Positions 25,701-34,599 are shown, counted from the first letter of the stretch. The stretch is DNA of 64,000 bases from Candidatus Saccharimonadota bacterium (GCA_017433245.1 JAFRHO010000009.1:1-64000); one strand, 5' to 3'. Made by a program: numbers and translations. The notes: generated by a model not told the origin, from the sequence alone.

Positions 25701-27732
25701 TTTAGGCTATCACCTAATAGGTGCCACTGCCTATGAAAACAATTCTAACAATGGTCACTCATATTATTCCGCTAGTACTGGTGAAATATTCCGCAAATAT
25801 CCAAATAATTTCTTGTATTCTGGTGTTTATTATGATTCATCTGCACAGGATAGAGGAACATCGGCATATTATTGGACTGCTACATCTAGCGGAAATGACG
25901 TCGACGCTTATCAGTTATCTATTGGCCAAGATGTTAGGCCGGGCACCGATAATGTCGTGACGTATAAAGGCGCTGCGATTAGATGTATAAATGATAATAC
26001 ACCAAAAAGCATAAGTGGTTTGGAATATATGCAAGACTTTGCAAATCTTTCAGCGCAGGAGCTGGAAGTAGTTAAAAGCAACATGATAGAGGATGAACAA
26101 TATTTAATCAAAGACAGTCGTGACAATAAAGAGTATTTTATTTCGAAATTAGCGGACGGGAATATTTGGATGACGCAAGATTTGGATCATGATATTGTAA
26201 CAATTCCTAATTACTACACTTATTACAACACCGATATTGGACATGGCGTAGTAAAAAACACAGACGCAACCTGGACGGCTTCGACTGCAACTTATGAAAC
26301 TGGCGACACAACTTGGATAAATGGCGGTAATGGTAGGAATATTCCTCAATCTTATGACCCTGGCGATATAGTTTGGGATGGTGTACCCGATACTTATTGG
26401 TATACTACCTTGGATAATATGGTGCAAGGCTTCGAGTCGCACTATCGTATTGGTAATTATTATGATTTTACAGCGGCCGTTGCAATGAATGATAGCAGTA
26501 GCTATACGAGCGGTGAAATTGATCAATCGATTTGCCCAGCTGGTTGGACTTTACCGAAATCAGGAAACGACAACGTAGAACCAGGAACGTTTAGCTATTT
26601 GATAAAGCAATATGGGCATGACTCTAGTACACTCCATATGGACGACCCACATCCGTGGGAAGCCCCGCTTTATTATGCGTATGGAGGATACTGGAAGGGT
26701 TTTTCGGATGTGGTGGCTTCATTTGCGTACTACTGGTCATCTTCTGTTGATGGAGAAAGTTCGGCATATAATATGTCGGCAGATCCTGATGCTACAGCTA
26801 TAGCACCGAATGCTGCATACAGTCGTTCCGATGGACTTAATGTACGTTGTATTACAAGAAGCCCAAAATGGAGTATTAATGACTTAGAACATATGCAGGA
26901 TTTTGCAAAACTTAACTTTGATGATAAGGTGGATGTATTTGCTTCAATGACGGAAGGTGAACAATATCAATTGACGGATTCGCGTGATAACAAAGTTTAT
27001 TATATTTCTAAATTAGCAGATGGGAATGTATGGATGACACAGAACTTGGACTTTGACATTGTAAATGGTGGGGCGGCCATTAATAGCACTAATACTGATG
27101 TGCCGGCCAATTGGACGGGCGCAGGTCATCTGAATGATACTTATGCCCCGGAGTACGATTCTTGGTACCATTTGGGCCGTTATTCGGAATCGTATGACGT
27201 TGGTGATTGGTGTTGGGATGGCAGTATAGAATTCAATGATGATGCCGAATGGTATAAATATAGTATTCCGTGTACAGATAGACATTATCATGTGGGCAAT
27301 TATTATAACTGGACCGCTGCGGTAGCATTAGAGGATTCTAGTATGTATTATGCTCCAGAAGAGTCAACTGGATATGATAACGTTGATGTCGATCAGTCAA
27401 TTTGTCCAGCTGGTTGGATGTTACCTAAGGACGGAATATCTAGCGGTTCGGGTACATATGAATACCTAGTTAATCAGCAGCATTTGGCAGGTGGCGTTTC
27501 TGGCAATATTCATCAGGCGCCAGCTTACTTTGTATATGGTGGATGGTACTATGGTGGCATTCCAGATTACTTTGGTGGCGAAGGTTTTTATTTGTCATCC
27601 GTGTTTTTGCCCGATCAATATAACACTATGGGTTATATGTCATTTGATGAATATGATGAAGATCAAATAGTCTACAATGGAGGACGTAGCAACGATGATG
27701 GGTATTCACTTCGTTGTCTGGTGCGGAGATAG
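22750..27732 (+). CDS. Giant secreted protein with four FISUMP domains
   Basis: 1660 residues. A signal peptide (about 1-30) is followed by the same N-terminal domain as the DGR targets (ending KVRYTLVHP, about 200). Two InlB-like modules (GYGFAGWNTEYDYSGTTYGP near 250 and YGFAGWNTALDGSGIYYGP near 720) end in the phrases LYAVWV and LYAMWV. FISUMP domains occur at about 300-590, 777-1082, 1090-1370 and 1373-1660, each with the DGKCWMIEN or DGN-WMTQ motif, the ICP-GW-LP motif and the RC terminal motif. No template-like A-rich repeat matches any of its domain ends, so it is not a visible DGR target, although it is the same family. No wall-sorting signal was seen. Probably an adhesin. Confidence 0.85.
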   Translation: MTRRVFSRLCLVAMMFLTLFMSHCLTNGHAVAVGNRNSEEVSCTLSYSSMDNHSVTVMNGNYVSDIGTTDFGATCSDEAGFVIYTAGFSKNLFGNNKLVGYFEDGYDAEFDIESGTAVSGDTSNWAMKVGTLPGDYTPTIENGFGSYRAIPTDYTRMVSFNGSTNESPSMVRINYAVYVSKTQRIGTYAGKVRYTLVHPQNAEAPLHPEVCPGEGDICYIPNAKNVVGKIAPQGASIGENTLRTSNFKRAGYGFAGWNTEYDYSGTTYGPNETITISDYLDEGGLPLYAVWVKSSGSLQSWNGCYELSVGDVIALTDQRDNQTYAISKLADGKCWMIENLRLSDDANNEAMSQDYGGKFVGLPESQYSEEFRDDVTPYNSLYYYDIDEPDDYHGEATINIGSDDYPSTRLPRYNNNNTTWQADVAEEPTNFYFGYGHYYNWPAAIANTSFFKNNNTHTTTSICPIGWRLPMGGDKGTEETNEYWELIVKGLNNNVSPLNYETQDNPHYSGSAEAKAVSNLIRAYPNNFINSGKFEDADYVDPGDGGMYWSSTSGPTEVAYGLSFNEMSVYPGTKTELKYNGGTIRCITTPEEYHDVTVHFDSGVSSIVFHSDIFGEQEAANGATVSLAKNAQYTIWATYSADNRGANTWTTTSSGVLGSTTSAVTTYTISGDAELSLTSKEVCPADKICYQRNDTATGTLNGVMGQQSIGGTEAVLLASNYSNTEYGFAGWNTALDGSGIYYGPNETIHYESGAYSRPYNGLTLYAMWVPSVGYLQNWYCPSEDKMPIGTVTALTDYRDNQVYAVAKLADGKCWMIENMRLESENTVGNSINNSNITNQSLAQGYASSSEYGNFIGLADAEQSNFNTNGNSNSIYGTDIGSIIDIGHIDASAYRVPRYNNTNTLARASEPTDNTENIYSYGNYYTWHAAIADTAYYGVDNKNLDETSICPAGWELPTGGSAYVAGSTNGVNVTGDESTYRDYYNLGYHLIGATAYENNSNNGHSYYSASTGEIFRKYPNNFLYSGVYYDSSAQDRGTSAYYWTATSSGNDVDAYQLSIGQDVRPGTDNVVTYKGAAIRCINDNTPKSISGLEYMQDFANLSAQELEVVKSNMIEDEQYLIKDSRDNKEYFISKLADGNIWMTQDLDHDIVTIPNYYTYYNTDIGHGVVKNTDATWTASTATYETGDTTWINGGNGRNIPQSYDPGDIVWDGVPDTYWYTTLDNMVQGFESHYRIGNYYDFTAAVAMNDSSSYTSGEIDQSICPAGWTLPKSGNDNVEPGTFSYLIKQYGHDSSTLHMDDPHPWEAPLYYAYGGYWKGFSDVVASFAYYWSSSVDGESSAYNMSADPDATAIAPNAAYSRSDGLNVRCITRSPKWSINDLEHMQDFAKLNFDDKVDVFASMTEGEQYQLTDSRDNKVYYISKLADGNVWMTQNLDFDIVNGGAAINSTNTDVPANWTGAGHLNDTYAPEYDSWYHLGRYSESYDVGDWCWDGSIEFNDDAEWYKYSIPCTDRHYHVGNYYNWTAAVALEDSSMYYAPEESTGYDNVDVDQSICPAGWMLPKDGISSGSGTYEYLVNQQHLAGGVSGNIHQAPAYFVYGGWYYGGIPDYFGGEGFYLSSVFLPDQYNTMGYMSFDEYDEDQIVYNGGRSNDDGYSLRCLVRR

Positions 27733-27761
27733 CGTTTAGCGTTTATCTTTTTGAGGTTTTG

Positions 27762-27770
27762 TGATAAAAT
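27762..27770 (+). promoter_or_regulatory. Promoter of the two tRNA-Pro genes
   Basis: Extended -10 TGA-TAAAAT, 16 bases before the first tRNA. Confidence 0.5.
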
Positions 27771-27786
27771 ATAAGAGTAGATATGG

Positions 27787-27863
27787 CTGGGATTGGCGCA
27801 GCCTGGTAGCGCGTACGCATGGGGTGCGTGAGGTCAGGAGTTCAAATCTCCTATCCCAGACCA
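27787..27863 (+). tRNA. tRNA-Pro (GGG)
   Basis: Acceptor CTGGGAT/ATCCCAG, discriminator A, encoded CCA. Anticodon loop ATGGGGT gives GGG. Confidence 0.93.
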
Positions 27864-27875
27864 TATTATGGTTTC

Positions 27876-27951
27876 CAGGGTGTGGCGCAGTTGGTAGCGC
27901 GCAGCGTTCGGGACGCTGAGGTCGTCGGTTCAAGTCCGATCACCCTGACCA
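27876..27951 (+). tRNA. tRNA-Pro (CGG)
   Basis: Acceptor CAGGGTG/CACCCTG, discriminator A, encoded CCA. Anticodon loop TTCGGGA gives CGG. A T run follows at once and may terminate transcription. Confidence 0.93.
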
Positions 27952-28023
27952 TTTTTTATTTGATACTAATTCTTAATAATTGTGCTAAAATAGAAATAGT
28001 GATAAGAACTATTTTGAGGAAAA

Positions 28024-29259
28024 ATGAAAGAAAATAATAAAGTAATATACAGATGCTTAACAGTAGTAGTGTTTTTGAGTTTCCTATGCAGTATTCCCGT
28101 GTTTGCGAAAGATTGTGGAGGGGTAGAGACGGCGCTAATTGAATGCAGTGAGGGCGGCGACGGTGGTATTTGGCACCTGATTAATCTAATAATAGATATA
28201 TTATCAATTGGTGTGGGTATTGCTGGGGTGATTGGGATTCTGGTGGCGGGTGTACAATACTTAACTTCTGGTCCTAATGTTGATCGAGTCCAGAAGGCTA
28301 AGAATAGAATATATCAAGTCGTGCTAGGCCTGGTGGCGTACGTTTTTCTGTTTGCAGGATTACAATGGTTATTGCCTGGTGGCACATTTAGACAAGAGGT
28401 GGGGATAGAAAGTTTTAGTTTGGACAAAACAAGTGTCTCGGTACAGGTAGGGAAAAGTGAGGCAGTCAAGACGATTTTTGCGCCAGAGGATGTTTCAGAT
28501 AAGACGGTAACCTGGAAGAGTAATGATACTGGTATTGCTACAGTAAGCAGCAATGGGGTGGTAACCGGAAAGAAAGCAGGTACGGTGACAATTACTGCAA
28601 TAGCCTCAGATGGTAGTGAAGCGCATACGAATGTTACAGTGTCACCGGCGACAAATGGAACTGGCTCAAGCGGTAGCTCGGGTGGAAGTTCGGGCGGTGG
28701 CTCGTCGATGAGTGGTAAGACAAATGCAGAGATTAGAAATGAGCTTTCGAAGGTTGCAGTGAGATTTGCGAAAAAGAAGAATCGAACAGAATACCAACAA
28801 GCTATAAAAACCACTGGAGTATATGATGGTAAAGGTGGAACTGGTGGGTATTGTAGAAAGATAGGACAATCGTGCAGTGCCTATGTAGCTACAGTAGTGA
28901 GAACCGTTATTAGAGATGGCACTGGAAAAAAGTGGCCAGCTAATACGGCAAAGATACCAGATTATGTAGATAAAGTGAATGCGAAGTATCCTGGGACATG
29001 GAAAAAGTTATCATCGAATGCGAAAAAAGAACCTGGTGATATTTTGTATGAATATGATAGTTTTGGTAGTAATGGTCATACGGCGATTTTCGTAGAAAAT
29101 AGTGATGGGCAGACTGTAATAGCAGAAGCTGCCGTTGCTACTTCCTATACATCCACCTGGTGTGGGGACAATGCGCAATGGCCACACATTACTACTTTTA
29201 AGAGTGGTCCGTTATATCACAAAGGGGTTACTTATTATAGGTATATGGGTGGGAGTTAA
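28024..29259 (+). CDS. Pilin-like membrane domain fused to Big2 and a C-terminal amidase/peptidase-like domain
   Basis: 411 residues. After a signal peptide (1-28), two hydrophobic helices (about 55-80 and 95-118) around SGPNVDRVQKAKNRIYQVVL resemble the TrbC/VirB2 pilin-like proteins common in CPR genomes. Residues about 128-212 form a bacterial Ig-like Big2 domain (SVQVGKSEAV, then TVTWKSNDTGIATVSSNG). A Ser/Gly linker leads to a C-terminal domain (about 240-411) with a Cys-containing CSAYVATVVR and a later GHTAIFVEN, an NlpC/P60- or CHAP-like layout of Cys then His. Such a domain would cut peptidoglycan. Extended -10 TGC-TAAAAT lies at 27983-27991, and TTGAGGAAAA precedes the ATG. The next gene follows closely on the same strand. 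Confidence 0.75.
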   Translation: MKENNKVIYRCLTVVVFLSFLCSIPVFAKDCGGVETALIECSEGGDGGIWHLINLIIDILSIGVGIAGVIGILVAGVQYLTSGPNVDRVQKAKNRIYQVVLGLVAYVFLFAGLQWLLPGGTFRQEVGIESFSLDKTSVSVQVGKSEAVKTIFAPEDVSDKTVTWKSNDTGIATVSSNGVVTGKKAGTVTITAIASDGSEAHTNVTVSPATNGTGSSGSSGGSSGGGSSMSGKTNAEIRNELSKVAVRFAKKKNRTEYQQAIKTTGVYDGKGGTGGYCRKIGQSCSAYVATVVRTVIRDGTGKKWPANTAKIPDYVDKVNAKYPGTWKKLSSNAKKEPGDILYEYDSFGSNGHTAIFVENSDGQTVIAEAAVATSYTSTWCGDNAQWPHITTFKSGPLYHKGVTYYRYMGGS

Positions 29260-29271
29260 AAAGGAGATTAT

Positions 29272-30057
29272 ATGGAACGGGATGATAAATCGTATGAACA
29301 AGTATTCAGGCAGGATTTTTTGCAGGAGCCTGTGAAGAAAGCAGGAGAAAATAAGCACCAAGGTGATCAAAAGAAGTGGTTTTTGGCGGCAATGTTCGGA
29401 ATCGTTATAACCGTTTTGGTTGTCATAATTGTGTTTTCTGTCATGAATTTGAATGGTGGTGGGAAACCTGATACAAGCTTTGATACCGATAAGACTGTTG
29501 TGATGAATTTGTATGAGCGGTTGAATGAAAAAATGACATACCAAGATTTGGAGGATGTTGTTGAGGAAGTAGCTCCTGAGGCTAGTATTATGTTCGACGA
29601 TGGTATTTATTTAATATCGATTGAGAACGAAGATGATTATATCACTTGTAATATTGAAATGAATGAAGCAATAGAATTAGAGGGAGGGAATAGCCGAGAA
29701 GATGCATCCGAGGAAGTGGAAACAACGGAGGACAATATCAATCTTGAAGAGTTAGTAGATACTATTATGAAAGATACCGAATCGCAAGTAGAAGATGACG
29801 GAGAGAATGAATATGATACAAACTACAATCCATACAGTGAGGCGACTAAAATAGAACCAGATACGGTGATGGCGCATTTTGTTTATTATTATTATGGAGA
29901 GATAGAGACACTTGATGGTAACACAGAGCTAACTGAACTATATGTTCAAGAAAGCTCTAATGGTGAGGGGTATGATTTATTTAATGGAGTAAATGTTGTA
30001 GTTTTGCCAACTAAAGCAGTGGCAATAGATGAAGTGTTAAGTTTAATCAAAAAATAA
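29272..30057 (+). CDS. Single-span membrane protein, unknown function
   Basis: 261 residues, not recognised. A basic cytosolic N-terminus (about 1-35), one membrane helix (WFLAAMFGIVITVLVVIIVF, about 36-58) and a very acidic extracytoplasmic region (about 60-261) with two small domains around a Glu/Asp-rich linker (140-185). AAAAAGGAG precedes the ATG. It starts 12 bases after the pilin/peptidase fusion and is probably cotranscribed, so it may be a partner or anchor for it. Confidence 0.7.
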   Translation: MERDDKSYEQVFRQDFLQEPVKKAGENKHQGDQKKWFLAAMFGIVITVLVVIIVFSVMNLNGGGKPDTSFDTDKTVVMNLYERLNEKMTYQDLEDVVEEVAPEASIMFDDGIYLISIENEDDYITCNIEMNEAIELEGGNSREDASEEVETTEDNINLEELVDTIMKDTESQVEDDGENEYDTNYNPYSEATKIEPDTVMAHFVYYYYGEIETLDGNTELTELYVQESSNGEGYDLFNGVNVVVLPTKAVAIDEVLSLIKK

Positions 30058-30073
30058 TAAAACTTTTTAGGTT

Positions 30074-30100
30074 TAAAAAAAATCCAAATTCTTTTGGATT
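30074..30100 (-). terminator. Terminator of the tRNA-Gly/tRNA-Cys unit
   Basis: AATCCAAA/TTTGGATT stem (30081-30088 with 30093-30100) followed on the minus strand by eight U. Confidence 0.8.
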
Positions 30101-30121
30101 GTTATTCGATATATTTTATGG

Positions 30122-30195
30122 TGGAGGTGCCTACCGGAATTGAACCGGTGTACGCGGTTTTGCAGACCGCTGCGTAACCACTCCGCCAAAGCACC
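30122..30195 (-). tRNA. tRNA-Cys (GCA)
   Basis: Acceptor GGTGCTT/AGGCACC, discriminator T, encoded CCA. Anticodon loop CTGCAAA gives GCA. Confidence 0.94.
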
Positions 30196-30212
30196 GTACC
30201 TTTATACTAAAA

Positions 30213-30289
30213 TGGTGCGAATGAAGAGACTCTAACTCTCGACCTCTTCCTTGGCAAGGAAGCGCTCTAAACAACTGAGCTACATTCGC
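30213..30289 (-). tRNA. tRNA-Gly (GCC)
   Basis: Acceptor GCGAATG/CATTCGC, discriminator A, encoded CCA. Anticodon loop TTGCCAA gives GCC. An extended -10 (TGA-TATAAT on the minus strand) lies just upstream; tRNA-Cys follows in the same unit. Confidence 0.94.
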
Positions 30290-30366
30290 ACATATTTACA
30301 TTATATCATATAATGTTGAATTTTTAGGAAAAAAATATATAATTATAGGCATAAGGATAATAAAAG

Positions 30367-31347
30367 ATGGAAATTGCTTTACAAGTATTATTATTGATAA
30401 TAGGATTTATCTTACTAATTAAAGGCGCGGATTGGTTGGTTGATGGTGCTTCGTCAGTGGCATCAAACTTTAAAGTGAGTAAGTTGTTAATTGGACTTAC
30501 GATTGTGGCATTTGGTACTGGTGCGCCGGAGCTTGCGGTGTCGTTTTCTTCACTCATTAATGGAACGACGGATATTCTGATTGGCAACGTGATTGGTAGT
30601 AACATAGTGAACGTGCTGCTTCTGATTGGTGTGGCGGCAGTGATTCATCCGATTAAAGTGAAGAAGGATACAGTATCAAAAGAATTGCCGCTTTTGCTAT
30701 TAATATCGACGGCACTTATCGTTTTGCTTTTGGATGTAAACTTAGCGGACGCGTTGATAAATACTTTTTCACGAGCAGATGCAATCATTTGTTTGTTATT
30801 CTTTGCAATTTTCTTGTATTACTTAATTGCGATGGCAAGAAAGAATCGGCGTGGGAGAAATGCTAAGAAAGAAGTAGAGAAGCCGAAATACAAATTGGGA
30901 AAGTCTTTTCTCTTAGTGGTAATTGGGTTGGCAGGAGTGGTTGGTGGTAGCCAATTAGTGGTAGACTCGGCAAGTTTCATTGCTACGGCTGTAGGGATTT
31001 CGGAAAGAATTATTTCGCTTACAATTATTGCGATTGGCACGTCGCTACCTGAGCTTGTAACAACCGTGACGGCGGCAAGAAAAGGAGAATCTGATCTTCT
31101 GGTTGGTAACATCGTAGGTAGTAATATTTTTAATATATGTATAGTGCTTGCTTTGCCGGTAGTATTTGCTGGGGGAATAACTCCGGATAACTTTGAGATA
31201 ATTGACCTTGCTATGCTGATTCTCTCGTCAGTGTTGCTTTGTTTCTTGGCAAGACAAGATCATAAAATTTCGCGAATGGATGGCGTATTAATGTTAATAA
31301 TTTTTGCGGTGTATTATGGCTATTTGATCTACGGAGTGTTTGCGTGA
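30367..31347 (+). CDS. Calcium/sodium antiporter, CaCA family
   Basis: 326 residues, about ten membrane helices, matching the YrbG-type bacterial Na+/Ca2+ exchangers. The two inverted alpha repeats are clear: GTGAPELAVSFSS followed by GNVIGSNIVN in the first half, and GTSLPELVTTVTAA followed by GNIVGSNIFN in the second. It exports Ca2+ or a related cation against sodium or proton. The start of the next gene (GTG) overlaps its stop by four bases, indicating an operon. Confidence 0.92.
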   Translation: MEIALQVLLLIIGFILLIKGADWLVDGASSVASNFKVSKLLIGLTIVAFGTGAPELAVSFSSLINGTTDILIGNVIGSNIVNVLLLIGVAAVIHPIKVKKDTVSKELPLLLLISTALIVLLLDVNLADALINTFSRADAIICLLFFAIFLYYLIAMARKNRRGRNAKKEVEKPKYKLGKSFLLVVIGLAGVVGGSQLVVDSASFIATAVGISERIISLTIIAIGTSLPELVTTVTAARKGESDLLVGNIVGSNIFNICIVLALPVVFAGGITPDNFEIIDLAMLILSSVLLCFLARQDHKISRMDGVLMLIIFAVYYGYLIYGVFA

Positions 31348-32270
31348 GTTGGTTATACTTTGTGATTATAACTGTGTTTGTAGATGCGCTTCGCATCTTT
31401 ATTGATAATTACGTTTCAGATGTATATTTTAAAGGTCGTGGAGCGGTATCGCAGAAATGGTTTTATGGTTGGGTGACAATTGTTTTTATGTCGATTATTT
31501 TGTCAATAATTGGTTGGGACCAAGTTTTTGCACAACCTATGATTTCTGGAATATTACTATGTGCTGGTATAATAAGTGGGATTTCTGGTATTTTTTATCT
31601 TAAGGCTTTGGAAATTGACGATTCGACTAATCTTGGTATTTTTATCCAAATGGCGCCAGTGTTGTATTTGGTGTTTGGATGGATGTTTTTGGGAGAGAGT
31701 TTTTCGCCGATACAACTCGTGGCATTTGCGATTATTATGACTGCGCCGGTATTGATTGTGCTTACGACGCGAAAAAAGAGTCGCAAAGTGCGTATGAAGG
31801 CGGTGATGTATTCGTTTCTGTATGTTTTAGTGTCGGTAATTAGCAATATGATTTTTGTGGAGGCAAATGGCGAGATGGCGAATGTCTTAGTTTCGATTTC
31901 GTTAGTGCTTCTAGGCAAGGGGATAGAGAATTTGATTATTGTATTAGTACTGCCTAAATTGTTTCGAAGATATCGAACGGTGGTTAAAAACAGCCATGGT
32001 AAGGTGTTTCGTCCGATGTGTGCGAATTTTGTGGTGGGGATGACGAAAGAATATGTTTATAGGATGGCACTTATTTTAGCGCCATCTATGGCGATTGCTT
32101 CAGCAGTGTCGGATACATCTGGACCGATTGTAATTTTCTTTATGGGGATTGTTTTGACATTGATTTGGCCGAAGTTTGGACGAGAGAAACTGAACCGAAA
32201 AGCTGTTTTGGTGCATCTTTTGGCGACCGTACTGGTGGTGATTGGCATTGTGATTTTGCAAGTGAAATGA
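31344..32270 (+). CDS. EamA/DMT-family transporter
   Basis: 308 residues with about ten hydrophobic segments in two similar halves, the layout of the drug/metabolite transporter superfamily (EamA). The first-half end AFAIIMTAPVLIVLTTRKKSRK and the second-half final helix are typical. The substrate cannot be told. The GTG start overlaps the upstream antiporter stop (GTGA), so the two are translationally coupled. Confidence 0.8.
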   Translation: MSWLYFVIITVFVDALRIFIDNYVSDVYFKGRGAVSQKWFYGWVTIVFMSIILSIIGWDQVFAQPMISGILLCAGIISGISGIFYLKALEIDDSTNLGIFIQMAPVLYLVFGWMFLGESFSPIQLVAFAIIMTAPVLIVLTTRKKSRKVRMKAVMYSFLYVLVSVISNMIFVEANGEMANVLVSISLVLLGKGIENLIIVLVLPKLFRRYRTVVKNSHGKVFRPMCANFVVGMTKEYVYRMALILAPSMAIASAVSDTSGPIVIFFMGIVLTLIWPKFGREKLNRKAVLVHLLATVLVVIGIVILQVK

Positions 32271-32276
32271 TATAAT
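32268..32276 (+). promoter_or_regulatory. lemA-htpX promoter (extended -10)
   Basis: TGA-TATAAT; the TGA is also the stop codon of the upstream transporter. AAAAAGGAG precedes lemA. Confidence 0.55.
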
Positions 32277-32302
32277 AAAAACATAATTTAAAAAGGAGAA
32301 AA

Positions 32303-32881
32303 ATGTCTACAGGTGGAATAATTGCCATTGTGATTCTTGTGGTAGTTGTAGCAATTGCCGCAATGATAGCCGGGGCCTATAATAGCCTCGTCAAATTAGA
32401 CGAGCGCGTCAATGAGGCGTGGTCGGATATTACGGTACAACTTAAGTACCGAGCAGATTTAATCCCGAACGTGGTGGAAACCGTGAAGGGTTATGCGAAA
32501 CACGAGAAGGAAACCTTCCAGATGGTAACCGAAGCGCGTACCGCGGCGATGGGTGCCAAGACGGTAAAACAAGCAGCGGAAGCTGAGAAGGAAATGCAGT
32601 CGGCACTTGGCCGGATTTTCGCGATTGCGGAAGCTTATCCAGAACTTAAAGCGAACGAGAATTTTGTAAAGCTGCAAGAGCAATTGCAAGATGTTGAGGA
32701 TAAAATTCAAGCTGCTCGTCGTTTTTATAATGCTGGTGCAAAAGAGCTTAACACGAAGATTAAGACTTTCCCGACTAATTTAATCAACAAGTTTGTGGGT
32801 CATTTCAAACAACGTGATTACTTTGAGGTTGAAGAATCCGAGAAGGCTCGCATCAAAGATGCTCCTGAAGTAAAGTTTTAA
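32303..32881 (+). CDS. lemA: LemA family protein
   Basis: 192 residues. One N-terminal membrane helix (about 5-26) is followed by the LemA helical domain with YNSLVKLDERVNEAWSDI and YRADLIPNVVETVKGYAKHE. LemA proteins are membrane-tethered, of unclear function, and are often encoded next to the membrane protease HtpX, as here. It may present substrates or help membrane quality control. htpX follows after 43 bases that contain a hairpin. Confidence 0.92.
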   Translation: MSTGGIIAIVILVVVVAIAAMIAGAYNSLVKLDERVNEAWSDITVQLKYRADLIPNVVETVKGYAKHEKETFQMVTEARTAAMGAKTVKQAAEAEKEMQSALGRIFAIAEAYPELKANENFVKLQEQLQDVEDKIQAARRFYNAGAKELNTKIKTFPTNLINKFVGHFKQRDYFEVEESEKARIKDAPEVKF

Positions 32882-32890
32882 ATAAGGAAG

Positions 32891-32914
32891 TGCTCCTAGG
32901 CTCGCCTAGGAGCA
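32891..32914 (+). promoter_or_regulatory. Hairpin sequestering the htpX ribosome binding site
   Basis: A perfect ten-base-pair stem (TGCTCCTAGG with CCTAGGAGCA, loop CTCG). There is no following T run, so it is not an intrinsic terminator. The only Shine-Dalgarno-like sequence before htpX, AGGAG at 32908-32912, lies in the 3' arm. Confidence 0.6.
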
Positions 32915-32924
32915 TAATAGCCAT

Positions 32925-33803
32925 ATGTACAAACAAATTGCAGAAAACAAGCGAAGAACGATATATATTATCGTGGTGTTTGTGATGATAATCGCGGCGA
33001 TTGCTGCGCTTTTTGCGTGGTATTATAATGATCCTTGGATTGCGGTTTGGACGGTTGTTGCTGGAATTGTATATGCCGTAATACAGTATTATGCATCAAG
33101 TTCCATCGCAATGGCGACAGCAGGTGCGAAGGAAATTGAGAAGAAAGATAATCCACGTCTATATAATATAGTTGAAAACTTATCAATCACGACTGGGCTA
33201 CCTATGCCAAAAGTTTATGTGATTGATGATTCGGCCCCAAATGCTTTTGCGACAGGGCGGGATCCTCAGCATGCGTCGGTAGCAGCGACAACTGGACTTA
33301 TGGACATCATGAATGATAAAGAATTGACAGCTGTGATGGCACATGAAATGTCGCATGTGAAGAATTATGATATTCGCGTGTCAATGATTGTGTTTGGGCT
33401 AGTGTGTGTAGTAGGTTTGATATCGGATTTGGCGTTTAGATTGATGTTTTATGGCTCTAGACGACGTGATAGTGAAGGAAGCCCAATGGGGTATGTTCTG
33501 ATACTTATTGCGGCAATTTTGTCACCCCTGGTGGCGACTTTGGCGCAGATGGCAGTAAGCCGACAGAGGGAATACTTGGCTGACGCATCGGCAGTAAGTA
33601 TTACGAGATATCCAGAAGGAATGATTGGAGCGTTGAAGAAATTACAGTCACATAGTCAGCCGATGAAGAGTCAGAATATTGCGGCAGAATCAATGTATAT
33701 TAATAATCCTTTGCGTAAAGGGTTTTTCAATAATTTACTTTCGTCACATCCGCCTTTGGAGAAAAGGATTGAGAGATTAGAACATGGCAAAGAAAAGTTC
33801 TAA
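32925..33803 (+). CDS. htpX: Membrane zinc metalloprotease HtpX (M48)
   Basis: 292 residues. Two N-terminal membrane helices, the zinc site HEMSH (HExxH) in MAHEMSHVKNYD with a downstream Glu in REYLADASAVSITRYPEG, and further hydrophobic helices between. HtpX degrades misfolded membrane proteins, with its active site in the cytosol. It is cotranscribed with lemA; its C-terminus overlaps the next gene by 20 bases. Translation may be limited by the hairpin over its ribosome binding site. Confidence 0.94.
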   Translation: MYKQIAENKRRTIYIIVVFVMIIAAIAALFAWYYNDPWIAVWTVVAGIVYAVIQYYASSSIAMATAGAKEIEKKDNPRLYNIVENLSITTGLPMPKVYVIDDSAPNAFATGRDPQHASVAATTGLMDIMNDKELTAVMAHEMSHVKNYDIRVSMIVFGLVCVVGLISDLAFRLMFYGSRRRDSEGSPMGYVLILIAAILSPLVATLAQMAVSRQREYLADASAVSITRYPEGMIGALKKLQSHSQPMKSQNIAAESMYINNPLRKGFFNNLLSSHPPLEKRIERLEHGKEKF

Positions 33804-34596
33804 ATCTACTGGAACTAGGTTAAAGTCGCCGCATAAATCATTTAAACGAACTTATCGAGAAGATTATGTGAGGGAACTTGATGTACCTGGGATGGGGCAA
33901 CATATTTATGAATCATTTGCGATGTTTTTTCAGCACTGGAAATTATTTTTGCCATTGTTGTTGCTTAGTACGATACTGGAAGTTTTAGCGGTTAATACGA
34001 CATATGAAACCACTGCTGTTTTCTCTGTGTTGATTTTTTTGATGATATGGTTAGTCACGATTTTTTTGGTGCGGCATATCAAAGCGGAGCATAAAGTAAC
34101 TTTGAGGGATGGACTTTATAATGCAATGACGCCACTGTTGTCGTCGCTAGTCGTATTTGTAATAGCGGTAATCGAGTGTATCCCAATCTTTTTGATGATT
34201 ATTGCATATTCGGCTGCGATTAAGACGGAGTTTTTGACAATGCCGTTTTATGCGTTGTTGTTTTTTGTTTTTGCAGGATTAATGTTGGTTTTATCAGGCT
34301 ATTTATTATCTTCGTCGTTAATTGCGTTAATCGCAGTGAGTGCGCCGGGTTTGTATCCATGGAAGGCACTAACGACAGCGTCCGAATTAATGATGGGGCG
34401 AAGAATACGTTTTATACTACGTTTGATTGCTTTGATTTTGGTGCTTGTGGTGATGTGGGCGGTGGTGATTTTGCCACTTTCGGCATTAAAGTTACCTATG
34501 GAAGTGTTGTCGGTGGTGGCAGCATTGGTTGGATGTTTCTCTGCTATTTATCTGACGGTTTATTTGTATTTATATTATCGATGGTTACTAGATGCG

Positions 34597-34599
<3 letters not shown>
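33784..34599 (+). CDS. Polytopic membrane protein, unknown
   Basis: 271 residues, not recognised. The first 45 residues are basic and soluble (KKSSKSTGTRLKSPHKSFKR). About six hydrophobic helices follow between 50 and 265. It starts inside the htpX reading frame (20-base overlap), so it belongs to the lemA-htpX operon and may act in the same membrane-maintenance process. No transporter or enzyme motif is visible. Confidence 0.75.

Noticed and set aside
32891-32914. lemA-htpX hairpin as an intrinsic terminator
   Set aside because: No T run follows on either strand; it overlaps the htpX ribosome binding site, so translational control is more likely.
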